Assembly (NCBI RefSeq): GCF_900103485.1
Contig: NZ_FNHW01000001.1
Location: 593,418-657,417 of the forward strand
Origin: Fictibacillus solisalsi
Lineage (GTDB): Bacteria > Bacillota > Bacilli > Bacillales > Fictibacillaceae
DNA: 64,000 nucleotides
Reading direction: 5' to 3'
Position numbers and translations under genes: made by a program. This document shows, in pieces, positions 16,761 to 24,985 of the stretch; positions within the stretch are counted from its first letter, which is position 1, and every line of letters begins with the position of its first letter. A model generated the notes under the pieces. The model was not told where the DNA came from, made no database searches, and saw only the letters and a program-made list of their open reading frames with translations.

Positions 16761-16799
16761 CAAAAAAAGCACGGTAGTATACGTGTGATACACCGTGCA
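16761..16799 (-). terminator. Intrinsic terminator of sspL
   Basis: GCACGGT (16769) and ACCGTGC (16793) enclose a partly paired loop; the A run to the left becomes the U tract on the minus strand. The 5' arm sequence GCACGGT also occurs once more at 16751. Confidence 0.65.
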
Positions 16800-16821
16800 T
16801 AAATGAAATCCTGAGCTGAAA

Positions 16822-16959
16822 TTAACGTTTCGTATTGCTCTTTTTTGCCCGGTTTTCAAGTTCGGTTTTCGGGTCTTGGGCGAATTCAGCATCCTCACTT
16901 GTTCCTTGTGGCGTAACTCCTGTTGCTGCCCGTCCTTTTCCGCTGCTTTTCTTTGTCAT
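16822..16959 (-). CDS. sspL: Small acid-soluble spore protein SspL
   Basis: A 45-residue ORF. It encodes MTKKSSGKGRAATGVTPQGT at the start and ends in DPKTELENRAKKSNTKR. This matches B. subtilis SspL, whose GGVTPQG and DPKTELEERAKKSNTKR segments I recall. A GGGAGGTGAT ribosome binding site sits 4 bases before the ATG, and a terminator follows. Minor SASP made in the forespore; exact function is unknown. The protein identifies the organism as a spore former. Confidence 0.9.
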   Translation of the reverse strand: MTKKSSGKGRAATGVTPQGTSEDAEFAQDPKTELENRAKKSNTKR

Positions 16960-17089
16960 ACGATCACCTCCCTTTTATTATCGTGGCCAACCCTAAAGGA
17001 ATCATTCGTTAAATTCAGGTTAAAGCTTAACCTTTTGTGGAATAACTAGTGGAGTAGGAAAGCTAAAGATTACAGAGGAAGTGATGTAA

Positions 17090-17986
17090 ATGGAAATCGG
17101 TCTAGTTGGTTTGGGAAAAATGGGTTTTAATATTGCCCAAAATATGCTTGATCACGATTTTAAAGTGATCGCTTTTGATACGAATAAGGAAACCGTTGAT
17201 AAAATATCCTCTCATGGTGCTACCGGAGCCCATTCTCTTGAAGATTTGACCAAAAGCTTCACCGGCCGCAGAGCAATCATCCTGCTTGTTCCTGCGGGCC
17301 CTGTTGTGGACAGTGTGATCGGGGAGATTGTTCCTTATCTTGATTCAGGGGATATCATTGTTGATGCAGGTAATTCAAAGTACAAGGATACACTGAGAAG
17401 GTATGAGGAACTGAAGGAAAAAGGAATTCACCTGGTGGATTGCGGAACGAGTGGCGGTACGGAAGGGGCACGTCACGGAGTTTGTGTCATGGTTGGTGGA
17501 GATGAAGAAGCCGTGGATTACATCGCTCCCCTTTATGAAAAAATTTCTATCGAAAACGGTTTTATGAAGACCGGGAAAGCAGGAAGCGGTCACTTCTTGA
17601 AAATGGTCCACAATGGTATTGAATATGGCATGATGCAGGCGATCGCTGAAGGGTTTGAGATCCTGGATAAAAGTGATTTTGACTATGATTATGAAGCGGT
17701 TGCAAAAGTATGGAATAATGGCTCGGTTATTCGTTCATGGCTCATGGAGCTTATGGAAAATGCATTTTCCAAGCAGCCGAAGCTTGAAGATATCCGGGGG
17801 GTCATGCATTCGTCAGGAGAAGGTATATGGACCATAGAAGCTGCGCTTGATTATCAGGCAACGGCTCCAGTCATTGCATTATCCCAATTTATGAGGTTCC
17901 GATCACTTGAGGACGATACTTTCCACGGGAAAGTAGTAGCAGCACTCCGAAATGAATTTGGCGGGCATGCTGTCGTCAAAAAGTAA
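17090..17986 (+). CDS. gnd: 6-phosphogluconate dehydrogenase, short (YqeC-type), decarboxylating
   Basis: 298 residues, shorter than the 470-residue classical Gnd. Rossmann start EIGLVGLGKMGFNIAQNM, GNSKYKDTLRR in place of the usual GNS motif, DCGTSGGTEGARHGVCVMVGG as substrate-binding signature, and KMVHNGIEYGMMQAIAEG with the catalytic lysine and asparagine. This is the YqeC/Gnd-like, often NAD-preferring form. Reaction: oxidative decarboxylation of 6-phosphogluconate to ribulose 5-phosphate. GGAAGTG precedes the ATG. Single-gene unit. Confidence 0.85.
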   Translation: MEIGLVGLGKMGFNIAQNMLDHDFKVIAFDTNKETVDKISSHGATGAHSLEDLTKSFTGRRAIILLVPAGPVVDSVIGEIVPYLDSGDIIVDAGNSKYKDTLRRYEELKEKGIHLVDCGTSGGTEGARHGVCVMVGGDEEAVDYIAPLYEKISIENGFMKTGKAGSGHFLKMVHNGIEYGMMQAIAEGFEILDKSDFDYDYEAVAKVWNNGSVIRSWLMELMENAFSKQPKLEDIRGVMHSSGEGIWTIEAALDYQATAPVIALSQFMRFRSLEDDTFHGKVVAALRNEFGGHAVVKK

Positions 17987-17991
17987 ATTGT

Positions 17992-18026
17992 AAAAAAACC
18001 TTTGCTTTATTGCAAAGGTTTTTTTC
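17992..18026 (+). terminator. Intrinsic terminator of gnd
   Basis: AAAAACCTTTGC pairs with GCAAAGGTTTTT around TTTAT, then more T residues. Confidence 0.9.
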
Positions 18027-18059
18027 ATATAATGTTATATAGGAGTGTGATATATAAGC

Positions 18060-18578
18060 ATGATAACAGAGAAATTTGTCAGAGAATCGAGAACGGTCAA
18101 ATCAAGTGTGGTGCTGCCCCCGGACACCAATAATCATGGTACATTATTCGGGGGGAAATTAATGGCCTATATTGACGATGTGGCAGCAATATCAGCCATC
18201 CGGCATGCAAGATGCAATGTGGTTACCGCATCAACAGATTCCGTGGATTTTCTTCATCCAATCAGGGTGGGGAATTCCGTATGCCTGGAATCCTTTGTCA
18301 CATGGACCCATAAAACATCTATGGAAGTATTTGTTAAAATCATTTCAGAAAACCTGTTTTCGGGAGAACGAAAAGTGTGCGCGGTTTCTTTTTTAACCTT
18401 TGTTGCGCTTGGGGAAGACGGCAAACCGACACCAGTTCCACGGGCTGTGCCGGAATCTGCGGAAGAAAAGTGGCTTCACCAGGGAGCTGGCGAACGTGCT
18501 GTTAACCGGAGGAAGAGAAGAGAGAACAGCAAAAGGCTAGCCGAGGAATTTGGCACTCAAAAACCGTGGGAGCAATAA
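18060..18578 (+). CDS. Acyl-CoA thioesterase, hotdog fold (YkhA-like)
   Basis: 172 residues of a single hotdog domain: VLPPDTNNHGTLFGGKLMAYIDDVA with the catalytic Asn-His and Asp/Glu residues, followed by VDFLHPIRVGNSVCLES and a basic C-terminal extension (NRRKRRENSKR). The layout is that of the YkhA/YciA acyl-CoA thioesterase family, which hydrolyses acyl-CoA to fatty acid and CoA. A weak AGGAGTG lies upstream of the ATG. Monocistronic. Confidence 0.85.
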   Translation: MITEKFVRESRTVKSSVVLPPDTNNHGTLFGGKLMAYIDDVAAISAIRHARCNVVTASTDSVDFLHPIRVGNSVCLESFVTWTHKTSMEVFVKIISENLFSGERKVCAVSFLTFVALGEDGKPTPVPRAVPESAEEKWLHQGAGERAVNRRKRRENSKRLAEEFGTQKPWEQ

Positions 18579-18651
18579 AAATATTTTTTCGAAGAGTGTC
18601 TTTTCTTTTTTAATTGGAGCTCATCGTGTTATAATGAAATTACCTTTTTCC

Positions 18652-18683
18652 AGCCAGGGATACAAGAACCCTGGCTATTTTTG
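18652..18683 (+). terminator. Intrinsic terminator after the thioesterase gene
   Basis: AGCCAGGG (18652-18659) pairs with CCCTGGCT (18669-18676), followed by ATTTTTG. It lies 75 bases after the stop. A TATAAT at 18630-18635 sits in between, but no good -35 accompanies it. Confidence 0.7.
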
Positions 18684-18688
18684 TGAAC

Positions 18689-18720
18689 AAAAAAGAGCGG
18701 GAGCTTGTCCCACTCTTTTA
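18689..18720 (-). terminator. Intrinsic terminator of the SASP gene
   Basis: AAAGAG-C-GGGA and TCCC-A-CTCTTT form a stem with one mismatch; the A run to the left is the U tract for the minus-strand gene. Confidence 0.75.
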
Positions 18721-18734
18721 TAGGAGAGTAAAGA

Positions 18735-18941
18735 TTAACGACGGAATCCGCCACCAAGTTGTTGTTCAGCCATTTGTACAAGACGCTTAGTGATCTCACC
18801 ACCAACTGATCCGTTAGCGCGAGAAGTAGTGTCTGCACCTAGTTGTACACCAAATTCAGAAGCGATTTCATACTTCATTTGGTCAAGAGCTTGTTGAGCT
18901 CCATTCACCAATAATTCGTTAGAGTTGTTGTTTCGTGCCAT
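18735..18941 (-). CDS. Alpha/beta-type small acid-soluble spore protein
   Basis: 68 residues. [20 protein letters not shown] begins the protein; the conserved core has the germination-protease site region [16 protein letters not shown] and the second family motif [16 protein letters not shown]. These bind and protect spore DNA and are degraded by GPR at germination. The start is the ATG at 18941 with GGAGGTGAT just upstream; a GTG three codons earlier overlaps that site. Own terminator. Confidence 0.95.
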   Translation of the reverse strand: MARNNNSNELLVNGAQQALDQMKYEIASEFGVQLGADTTSRANGSVGGEITKRLVQMAEQQLGGGFRR

Positions 18942-19069
18942 ATGTATCACCTCCTTGTACTACTAGTTTGTATTACTACTTTGAAAATATGCATGGAAAT
19001 AATAAAATTTTTTCAGTCACCTTTTATAAAGGTTTTCGTATAGTATGTTATCCCCCTATACTTTATCAG

Positions 19070-19103
19070 GCGCCGTGATGACCTCCCACACGGCGCTTTA
19101 TTT
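19070..19103 (+). terminator. Terminator-like hairpin in the leader of the mifM-like unit
   Basis: GCGCCGTG (19070-19077) pairs with CACGGCGC (19089-19096), followed by TTTATTT. There is no plus-strand gene immediately upstream, so it may be an attenuator or a terminator for a short transcript from the TATAGT at 19039. Confidence 0.45.
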
Positions 19104-19161
19104 CTGTCGATTCTATGACACCTGCTCCTGTGCTATCTTTTTAGACGCTAAGGAGTTATAC

Positions 19162-19605
19162 TTGTATCAAAAGGGGGTGAGTCCAATCGAACCGATTCTT
19201 GAACTTTTGTGTGAAATGGATGTTATGCTGATTTCATTGGGTCTTACGCTGGCGGTGCTTGGCATCAGCAGGCACCTGATCATGCAGTGTCCTGATACGA
19301 TTAAGCGAAGCAGCCAGTTAAGAATTTCAGACACAGCCTGCACACGTAATCTTCAAAATACACCGAGCACTGTTCAAAACTTTTGTTTCATGAGAAACCG
19401 GATTGCTCTTAGGAAATACCGGAAAGAAGCACCGGATGATAATGACAGCCATTCCTTCTTGTCCTTTTTCATAGATGGAAAAACAACAAGGAGGAAATGC
19501 AATGATTCAAAAGAAACAACGATCAGGACTCGCACACGGATTAAAATTTTTAATTGCTATTTTGGGAATATGGGTGCTGGCGGGCTGCAGCCGAGCGCCG
19601 GTTAA
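19162..19605 (+). CDS. mifM: MifM-like translation-arrest leader peptide for yidC2
   Basis: An ORF directly ahead of, and out of frame with, a second yidC. The start is proposed at TTG 19162, with AAGGAG 6 bases upstream. Residues about 20-41 are one membrane segment (VMLISLGLTLAVLGI). Residues 78-95 read RNRIALRKYRKEAPDDND, which resembles the arrest segment of B. subtilis MifM as I recall it (IRKVFRMNSPVNDEED): basic patch, then proline, then an acidic run. The acidic run ends at 19446, and an SD-masking hairpin begins at 19450. The frame stays open to 19605, about 100 bases into yidC2. Known role: MifM stalls the ribosome when YidC activity is low. Assignment here is inference from synteny, topology and motif. 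Confidence 0.7.
   Translation: MYQKGVSPIEPILELLCEMDVMLISLGLTLAVLGISRHLIMQCPDTIKRSSQLRISDTACTRNLQNTPSTVQNFCFMRNRIALRKYRKEAPDDNDSHSFLSFFIDGKTTRRKCNDSKETTIRTRTRIKIFNCYFGNMGAGGLQPSAG
19450..19499 (+). promoter_or_regulatory. Hairpin sequestering the yidC2 Shine-Dalgarno
   Basis: CCTTCTTG (19454-19461) pairs with CAAGGAGG (19487-19494), and TTTTTC (19465-19470) pairs with GAAAAA (19478-19483), with a symmetric 3x3 internal loop between them. CATT/AATG may add four outer pairs. The 3' arm contains the yidC2 ribosome binding site AAGGAGG. A ribosome stalled at the leader's acidic run would melt the 5' arm. Confidence 0.75.
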
Positions 19606-20290
19606 TGCACAAAGCCACGGCGTATGGAGCCACTATTTTGTCTATCCATTCTCTGAAGTAATTCAGTTTGTGGCTACTTTTTTTAACGGAAATTATGGAC
19701 TGGCTATCATTTTTTTAACCATAATCATTCGCTGTCTGTTATTGCCCTTTACCATTTCGCAAACAAAAAATCAGCAAAAAATGAAAGAGCTTCAGCCGGA
19801 AATGAAGCGCATCCGCGAAAAATACAAGGGAAAAGACAAGGAAACACAAGTAAAAATGCAGCAGGAAGTTATGGCATTGTATCAAAAACATGGTGTAAAC
19901 CCGGTTTCGATGGGATGCTTGCCGCTGTTGATTCAGATGCCGATTCTTTTAGCTTTTTACTATGCGATCATTCGTACCAAAGAGATTGCCGCACATAATT
20001 TCCTTTGGTTTAATCTGGGTACACCCGATCCTACACACATCCTGCCGATTATCGCTGCCATTACAACCTTTATCCAATACAAAATTATCAACAGGCAGCT
20101 CGAACAGGCCAATCCGCAAATACAGATGATGGGCTATATTATGCCAATGATTATCGTATTCTCGGCATGGAAGCTATCTGCTGTACTGCCGCTGTACTGG
20201 ATTGTGGGTAACATTTTCATGACGGTCCAGAGCATTGTGTTGAACCGCAAACGGAAAAATATGCAAACTGCAGCGAATCCAAATTCCTAA
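19502..20290 (+). CDS. yidC: Membrane protein insertase YidC2 (YqjG/Oxa1 family)
   Basis: 262 residues. An N-terminal lipoprotein signal ends in LAGC (Cys29 lipidated). Five transmembrane segments follow, with the conserved TM2 region NYGLAIIFLTIIIRCLLLPF carrying the essential arginine, the basic coiled coil TKNQQKMKELQPEMKRIREK, and NPVSMGCLPLLIQMPILLAFY. This is the Gram-positive YidC form without a periplasmic domain. It inserts membrane proteins with or without Sec. The ATG at 19502 has AAGGAGG 7 bases upstream, hidden in the hairpin. The arrest leader upstream marks it as the inducible second copy (yidC2/yqjG). Confidence 0.92.
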   Translation: MIQKKQRSGLAHGLKFLIAILGIWVLAGCSRAPVNAQSHGVWSHYFVYPFSEVIQFVATFFNGNYGLAIIFLTIIIRCLLLPFTISQTKNQQKMKELQPEMKRIREKYKGKDKETQVKMQQEVMALYQKHGVNPVSMGCLPLLIQMPILLAFYYAIIRTKEIAAHNFLWFNLGTPDPTHILPIIAAITTFIQYKIINRQLEQANPQIQMMGYIMPMIIVFSAWKLSAVLPLYWIVGNIFMTVQSIVLNRKRKNMQTAANPNS

Positions 20291-20298
20291 TTGGTAAG

Positions 20299-20329
20299 AA
20301 CCCTTCGAACATCGGAGGGTTTTCTTTTT
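20299..20329 (+). terminator. Intrinsic terminator of yidC2
   Basis: AACCCTTCG pairs with CGGAGGGTT (one G-U), then TTCTTTTTG. Confidence 0.8.
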
Positions 20330-20398
20330 GGATTCAAGGAGTTGACAGACCGCTTATAAAAATTCATCATATAGGGAGAGAAATAAGGAGTGGTAGAG

Positions 20399-21178
20399 AT
20401 GAGAGATAAAATGGTGTTCTTTGATATTGACGGAACATTGATTGACGAAACCACCGGAAAGATTCCGGATTCTACAAAAGAAGCTCTTCATAAATTAAGG
20501 GCAAATGGCGTTCATACAGGAATTGCAACGGGACGCGCTCCTTTTATGTTCAAACATCTGCTGAAAGAATTGGAAATGGATTCGTTTATCAGCTTTAATG
20601 GTTCATATGTTGTTTTTGAAGGTGAAGTGATCTATAAAGCCAATCTGGATGTCGAGCGTTTGAAACACCTTGAGAAGCTTGCTGTAGAAGCGGGCCATCC
20701 TCTTGTTTTCCTGGATCATGCCAGTGCGACAACGAATCTCGAATATGCGGAAGTCGTTTATGAAAGCACGAAACACCTTCTGCCGGAATATCCTCAGTTT
20801 GATCAAACCTACTACCATAACAATGATGTGTATCAGGCTTTGTTGTTCTGTGACGAAGGTTTTGAGCAGCCTTATCGCAAGGGATACAAAGGGACCTTTG
20901 ATTTTATCCGCTGGCACCAGCATGCAATTGATGTTATGCCATATGGAGGATCGAAAGCTAAGGGAATTGAAGAGCTCCTGAAGCGTACCACCATTCATAG
21001 GGAAAACACCTTTTCCTTTGGTGATGCGTTAAATGACATCGAAATGCTTCAATCGTCCGGAATGGGGATTGCCATGGGCAACGGAAGGCCGGAAGCCAAA
21101 CGTGCGGCTAACTATGTAACTAAACCAGTTGGAGAAGATGGAATTTGGCATGGCTTAAAATATGCTGGTTTAATCTAA
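20399..21178 (+). CDS. Cof-type HAD-superfamily phosphatase
   Basis: 259 residues. HAD motif I is VFFDIDGTLID, motif II TGRAPFMF, motif III lysine lies in YGGSKAKGIEELL, and motif IV is FGDALNDIEML. The cap is the C2B type of the Cof family. These enzymes dephosphorylate small sugar phosphates, flavin or pyridoxal phosphate; substrate not deducible. The ATG at 20399 has AAGGAG about 9 bases upstream; a GTG nine bases earlier overlaps that site. Confidence 0.88.
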   Translation: MRDKMVFFDIDGTLIDETTGKIPDSTKEALHKLRANGVHTGIATGRAPFMFKHLLKELEMDSFISFNGSYVVFEGEVIYKANLDVERLKHLEKLAVEAGHPLVFLDHASATTNLEYAEVVYESTKHLLPEYPQFDQTYYHNNDVYQALLFCDEGFEQPYRKGYKGTFDFIRWHQHAIDVMPYGGSKAKGIEELLKRTTIHRENTFSFGDALNDIEMLQSSGMGIAMGNGRPEAKRAANYVTKPVGEDGIWHGLKYAGLI

Positions 21179-21183
21179 GATAA

Positions 21184-21221
21184 GTGGCGGGTATGCTTTT
21201 TGAGTATGCCCGCTTTTGTGT
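21184..21221 (+). terminator. Intrinsic terminator of the HAD gene
   Basis: GCGGGTAT pairs with ATGCCCGC around a T-rich loop, followed by TTTTG. Confidence 0.7.
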
Positions 21222-21309
21222 ATATAGAGGGGCGGCCAAAGCAAAACATTAGCTTTTTTCTTTTTTATTACATATAGTGTACTATTATATAGAAAAGAGG
21301 GATTTTAGG

Positions 21310-22185
21310 ATGAATGGAACAGGTCTTGTCCTCGAAGGCGGAGGTATGAGAGGCGTTTATACGGCGGGGGTCCTGGATTTCTTTATGGACAAGGAACTTT
21401 ATTTTCCTTATATCATTGGTGTTTCTGCCGGTGCTTGCAACGCCACTTCCTATATCTCCAGGCAAAGGGGAAGAAACCGGGTAGTGAACATTGATTTTGT
21501 GCGCCACCCGCAATATATATCCTATAAAAACTGGCTGCTCAGAGGAAAAGGTCTATTTGGGATGGATTTCATATTTGATGAAATTCCAAATATCCATGTA
21601 CCTTTTGATTTTAACAGTTTTAAAAAGGCGAAGGAACGGTTTGTAATCGGAACGACAAACAGTGAAACAGGAGAGCCTGTATATTTTGAAAAGGCCGACC
21701 ATGAGAAGGAAATACTTACAGTCCTTCGTGCATCAGCTTCTCTGCCTTTTATGGCTCCTGTGATTGAATATCAGGGAAAAAAGTTGCTTGATGGCGGTGT
21801 AGCCGATCCAGTGCCCATTCGGAAAGCCAGAAAAGATGGAAACCTGCGCAATGTAATTGTGTTGACCCAAAACGAAGGTTACCGAAAAAGCAAAACCAGG
21901 ATGGAGTGGCTGGCGAAGAGAATCTACAGCCGGCATCCTGGAATGGCTGAGGTATTGTTGAAACGCTATGTGCATTATAATGAGACGATGGACTACATTG
22001 AAGATCTTGAGAAGAAAAGCGAGGTATTTGTCATTCGTCCAAAAGAAAAGATGGAGGTTGGCCGAGCCGAGCGGAATCCGGTAAAACTAAATGCCCTTTA
22101 TGAGCGTGGCATTGAGGATGCTATGAATATGTACGATCAGCTTGAAGAATGGCTCTCCGAAAAAACAATCTCTAAATTATCATAA
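21310..22185 (+). CDS. Patatin-like phospholipase
   Basis: 291 residues. Glycine-rich oxyanion motif GLVLEGGGMRGVYTAGVLD, nucleophile elbow IGVSAGACN, and the catalytic Asp in LLDGGVADPVP together define the patatin Ser-Asp dyad. No signal peptide is present, so it acts in the cytoplasm on acyl esters or phospholipids. I chose the ATG at 21310 because the family motif begins a few residues later and AGAGGG lies upstream; an ATG 33 bases earlier has no ribosome binding site. Monocistronic. Confidence 0.88.
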   Translation: MNGTGLVLEGGGMRGVYTAGVLDFFMDKELYFPYIIGVSAGACNATSYISRQRGRNRVVNIDFVRHPQYISYKNWLLRGKGLFGMDFIFDEIPNIHVPFDFNSFKKAKERFVIGTTNSETGEPVYFEKADHEKEILTVLRASASLPFMAPVIEYQGKKLLDGGVADPVPIRKARKDGNLRNVIVLTQNEGYRKSKTRMEWLAKRIYSRHPGMAEVLLKRYVHYNETMDYIEDLEKKSEVFVIRPKEKMEVGRAERNPVKLNALYERGIEDAMNMYDQLEEWLSEKTISKLS

Positions 22186-22196
22186 GAAGAAAGAAG

Positions 22197-22226
22197 AAGC
22201 ACCGCTGCCCTTGCGGTGCTTTTTTA
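22197..22226. terminator. Bidirectional terminator
   Basis: AAGCACCGC pairs with GCGGTGCTT, with T run to the right and purine run to the left; it lies between convergent patatin and ABC genes. Confidence 0.8.
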
Positions 22227-23186
22227 ATAAAAGTTTTGTATAACTTCTTCAATGTCGGGCTCTTTCATTTGAATGTCCTTTGGGGTACCCCATTGGGATA
22301 TCTCCTGCAAAAGAGCTGGAGATGTGATTTTTGAGCGATCATACAGAATGGTTAACTCGGAGCCGTTCTGCTCTATTTTTTCAACTCCGCTGATATTCTT
22401 CGGGTTTACGTGTTCATCATACAGGACTTTTAGAATGCTTGGCAGACCAATATGGTTTTTCAGCTGTTCCAAGGAACCATCCAGTACGGTTTTCCCCTGA
22501 TTAATTACAATCACACGGCTGCATAACTGTTCAATATCATCCATGTCATGTGTGGTCAGAATAATGGTTTTTTGATGAGAAATGTTCATTTCTTTCAGGA
22601 ATTCCCGGATGTTTTTTTTGGCTACTACATCCAGGCCAATGGTCGGTTCATCCAAAAAGAGAACGGATGGATTGTGAATCATGGCCGCTGCGAGATCAGC
22701 GCGCATCCGCTGGCCAAGAGACAGCTTTCTGACAGGAGTTTCGAGAAACCGGCCGATTTCGAGGATGTCATCATACTGCTTCAAAAAGTGCCGGTAATCT
22801 TGTTCATCAATCTTGTACATCGCTTTCAGGATCTCAAACGAATCTTTAACCGGAAGGTCCCACCATAGCTGGGTTCGCTGTCCAAAAACGATCCCGATGT
22901 TCCGGGCAAGCTCTTTTCGTTCCTTTTGTGGGTCGATGCCTAGGACAGTGGCTGTTCCTGAACTCGGATGCAGAATTCCTGACAGCATCTTGATCGTTGT
23001 AGATTTGCCTGCCCCGTTCGGACCGATGTAACCTACAAATTCCCCCTCATCTATTTTGAAAGAAATGGAATCCACGGCATGCTTGATTTCATACTTTGCG
23101 GAAAATAAAGAACGCATACTGTTCAGGATTCCGGGTTTTGACGGATATATTTTAAAGCTTTTTGTAAGCTGTCGGGCTTCAATCAT
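22224..23186 (-). CDS. ABC exporter ATP-binding protein
   Basis: 320 residues. Walker A GPNGAGKSTTIKML, Q-loop region IGIVFGQRTQLWWDLPV (a hallmark of the family that partners PF06182-type permeases), signature LSLGQRMRADLA, Walker B SVLFLDEPTIGLD and H-loop ILTTHDMDD. The C-terminal 80 residues are an extra domain. First gene of a minus-strand operon with two different permeases, so the complex is probably a heterodimeric ABC-2 exporter. Substrate is unknown. GGAGGAG precedes the ATG. Confidence 0.88.
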   Translation of the reverse strand: MIEARQLTKSFKIYPSKPGILNSMRSLFSAKYEIKHAVDSISFKIDEGEFVGYIGPNGAGKSTTIKMLSGILHPSSGTATVLGIDPQKERKELARNIGIVFGQRTQLWWDLPVKDSFEILKAMYKIDEQDYRHFLKQYDDILEIGRFLETPVRKLSLGQRMRADLAAAMIHNPSVLFLDEPTIGLDVVAKKNIREFLKEMNISHQKTIILTTHDMDDIEQLCSRVIVINQGKTVLDGSLEQLKNHIGLPSILKVLYDEHVNPKNISGVEKIEQNGSELTILYDRSKITSPALLQEISQWGTPKDIQMKEPDIEEVIQNFY

Positions 23187-23203
23187 CTAAGAGCTCCTCC
23201 TTT

Positions 23204-23986
23204 TTATGTTCCGGTACTATGATAAAATCGGATCCCAAAATTCCAAAAGGCTGATGCCAAATAAAAAAATAAAAGTGCCACAAGAACGGGCAGCAGCAGG
23301 TAATAGATGCTTCCGCCTTTGTTCAGTAAAAACAACATGGGAACATAATTGATAAAAGCCACGGGAATGACGGTGAAAAAAATAAATTTCAGCCAGCCGG
23401 GATAAATGTTCATCGGATAATTGGCCGCATTAAAGGGGGCGTACAAGGTGAACGTTTGAAAATCCTTGATCCGCTGCGTCCAAAATGCGATGGTTGCCGT
23501 TACTAAAGCGAGTGAAAACGAGATTATCCAACCGCATACCAATATGACAGGAAGATAAATGAGCAGCATCGTAATAGAATGCGTGTGGCTGATGTGGTAC
23601 AGCGAAAGAGCGATGATGATCATTCCTTGCAGGGCGCCTCCAATTCTTGAAAGGTCAAGGTTTTTTGAAAGCAGCAGGACAAGGGGGGATACCGGCCGAA
23701 TCAGCAGACTGTCAAATTCCCCTTCAATCATATACTTTTCAAACTCATGAATTTCAGGAGCTACGGTTCGGTACAGGGAAAGGGAGACAGAAGAAATGCC
23801 GTAGAGAATGCCCACCTCATACAGATTCCAGCCTTTGACTTCATTGAAACGGTTTAATATAGCAGCAAGCATCAAAAAATCAATCATCATTACGATCCCG
23901 TAGGAGACCATGGAAAAAACAAAGTTCATCTTGTACTGCATGCGGGAGCGTATGCTGGCACTCACAAGTTTTATGTATAGCTTCAA
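23204..23986 (-). CDS. ABC-2 family permease (PF06182-like), subunit 1
   Basis: 260 residues with six hydrophobic segments. Conserved features are LYIKLVSASIRSRMQYKMNF at the start, IEGEFDSLLIRPVSPLVLLL (an E-FD-LLIRP motif typical of this permease family) and PMNIYPGWLKFIFFTVIPVAF. Start codon is TTG at 23986 with GGGGGG 9 bases upstream. It follows the second permease by three bases and is followed by the ATPase gene, so all three genes are cotranscribed in the order permease 2, permease 1, ATPase. Confidence 0.82.
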   Translation of the reverse strand: MKLYIKLVSASIRSRMQYKMNFVFSMVSYGIVMMIDFLMLAAILNRFNEVKGWNLYEVGILYGISSVSLSLYRTVAPEIHEFEKYMIEGEFDSLLIRPVSPLVLLLSKNLDLSRIGGALQGMIIIALSLYHISHTHSITMLLIYLPVILVCGWIISFSLALVTATIAFWTQRIKDFQTFTLYAPFNAANYPMNIYPGWLKFIFFTVIPVAFINYVPMLFLLNKGGSIYYLLLPVLVALLFFYLASAFWNFGIRFYHSTGT

Positions 23987-23989
23987 TTT

Positions 23990-24775
23990 TCATCCCCCCT
24001 GGATTTCAACCTTCTGCCGTGCTGCAGCAGTAATCCCATGATTTGCAAAAAGAAGAACCAACAGCCATCCGGTTTGCAAAATCAGTACCGAATGATCCGC
24101 TTTTTCCAGAAAAATAAGAACCGGGTAGTATACGACACCGGCAAAAGGGAGCCACTTTGCCAGTTGGGACAAAAATTCAGGCAGAAACGTAAGCGGAACC
24201 ATTTGTCCTCCAAGAGAGAACATTAAGGTGAGAATAATAAAATGAGCCCATGACCATGATATTTCTGTGGTCCAGCAAGAGCTGATGCCGATCAAATAAA
24301 AGATATTTAGTGAAATGCCGATGGCGAGAAGAAGGGAAAGCAGACTGTAAACAAGTGTGGTCCAGTGGGAGGGTACATAAAAACCAACAGTCAGTGAGAA
24401 AATCAGTCCAATGGGGAGGCTTCTGAATAAGGCATTGTAGGCGATTCTGCCACCCTCCTGGGAAACGACATAAAAATAGTAGCTGACCGGCCGTGCAAGT
24501 TCTATCGATATGGCGCCGTTCCGGACACCGAGCTGGATTCCCAGCCCTGCAGTCAAAAAAACAGTCATCCACAAGATGCATTGACTGGCACCCATATAAT
24601 ACGTCATGTCCAATATGCTGTACGGGCTTTTTTGCTCTTTGCCCGTCAGGACCCCGGTCCAAATGGCTATATACACGAAGCCAAAGATCGCCGATGCAGC
24701 ATTGTTGATCAAGTGCGAAAGCCGATATTGCATATTGATGGCAAAACTTTTGCGAAAAAGATGCCAATAAACCAT
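23990..24775 (-). CDS. ABC-2 family permease (PF06182-like), subunit 2
   Basis: 261 residues, six hydrophobic segments, similar in design to subunit 1: WHLFRKSFAINMQYRLSHLI at the start, GAISIELARPVSYYFYVV (the E-L-RP motif) and GGQMVPLTFLPEFLSQLAKW LPF near the C-terminus. First gene of the three-gene exporter operon in transcription order; AAAGGAGGC precedes the ATG. Together with subunit 1 it should form the membrane channel. Confidence 0.82.
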   Translation of the reverse strand: MVYWHLFRKSFAINMQYRLSHLINNAASAIFGFVYIAIWTGVLTGKEQKSPYSILDMTYYMGASQCILWMTVFLTAGLGIQLGVRNGAISIELARPVSYYFYVVSQEGGRIAYNALFRSLPIGLIFSLTVGFYVPSHWTTLVYSLLSLLLAIGISLNIFYLIGISSCWTTEISWSWAHFIILTLMFSLGGQMVPLTFLPEFLSQLAKWLPFAGVVYYPVLIFLEKADHSVLILQTGWLLVLLFANHGITAAARQKVEIQGG

Positions 24776-24985
24776 CCGCTGCCTCCTTTTTACAAGGTTT
24801 TTACAAACAGGATTATTAATATAGCAAATTATATGAATCGAATCAATAAGCTGAATATTACGTCGGATAAAAATTTTTTAGAAAGAAATTCCTATGAAAA
24901 ACTTGGAATTACTATTAATATTTAGTAATCTATGAGTGGAAGCTTTTGTAATATTATTGTAATAATATCCTTGGAGGACAGATGG

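Noticed and set aside
18630-18683. A short sRNA from TATAAT at 18630 ending at the hairpin 18652-18683
   Set aside because: No -35 element at suitable spacing; the hairpin is explained as terminator of the thioesterase gene.
19045-19161. Longer N-terminal extension of the mifM-like frame from ATG 19045
   Set aside because: It crosses the terminator-like hairpin at 19070-19103 and has no ribosome binding site; TTG 19162 with AAGGAG is better supported.
24038-24925. Plus-strand ORFs opposite the ABC permeases
   Set aside because: They are antisense to genes with clear membrane-protein codon patterns and have no ribosome binding sites.
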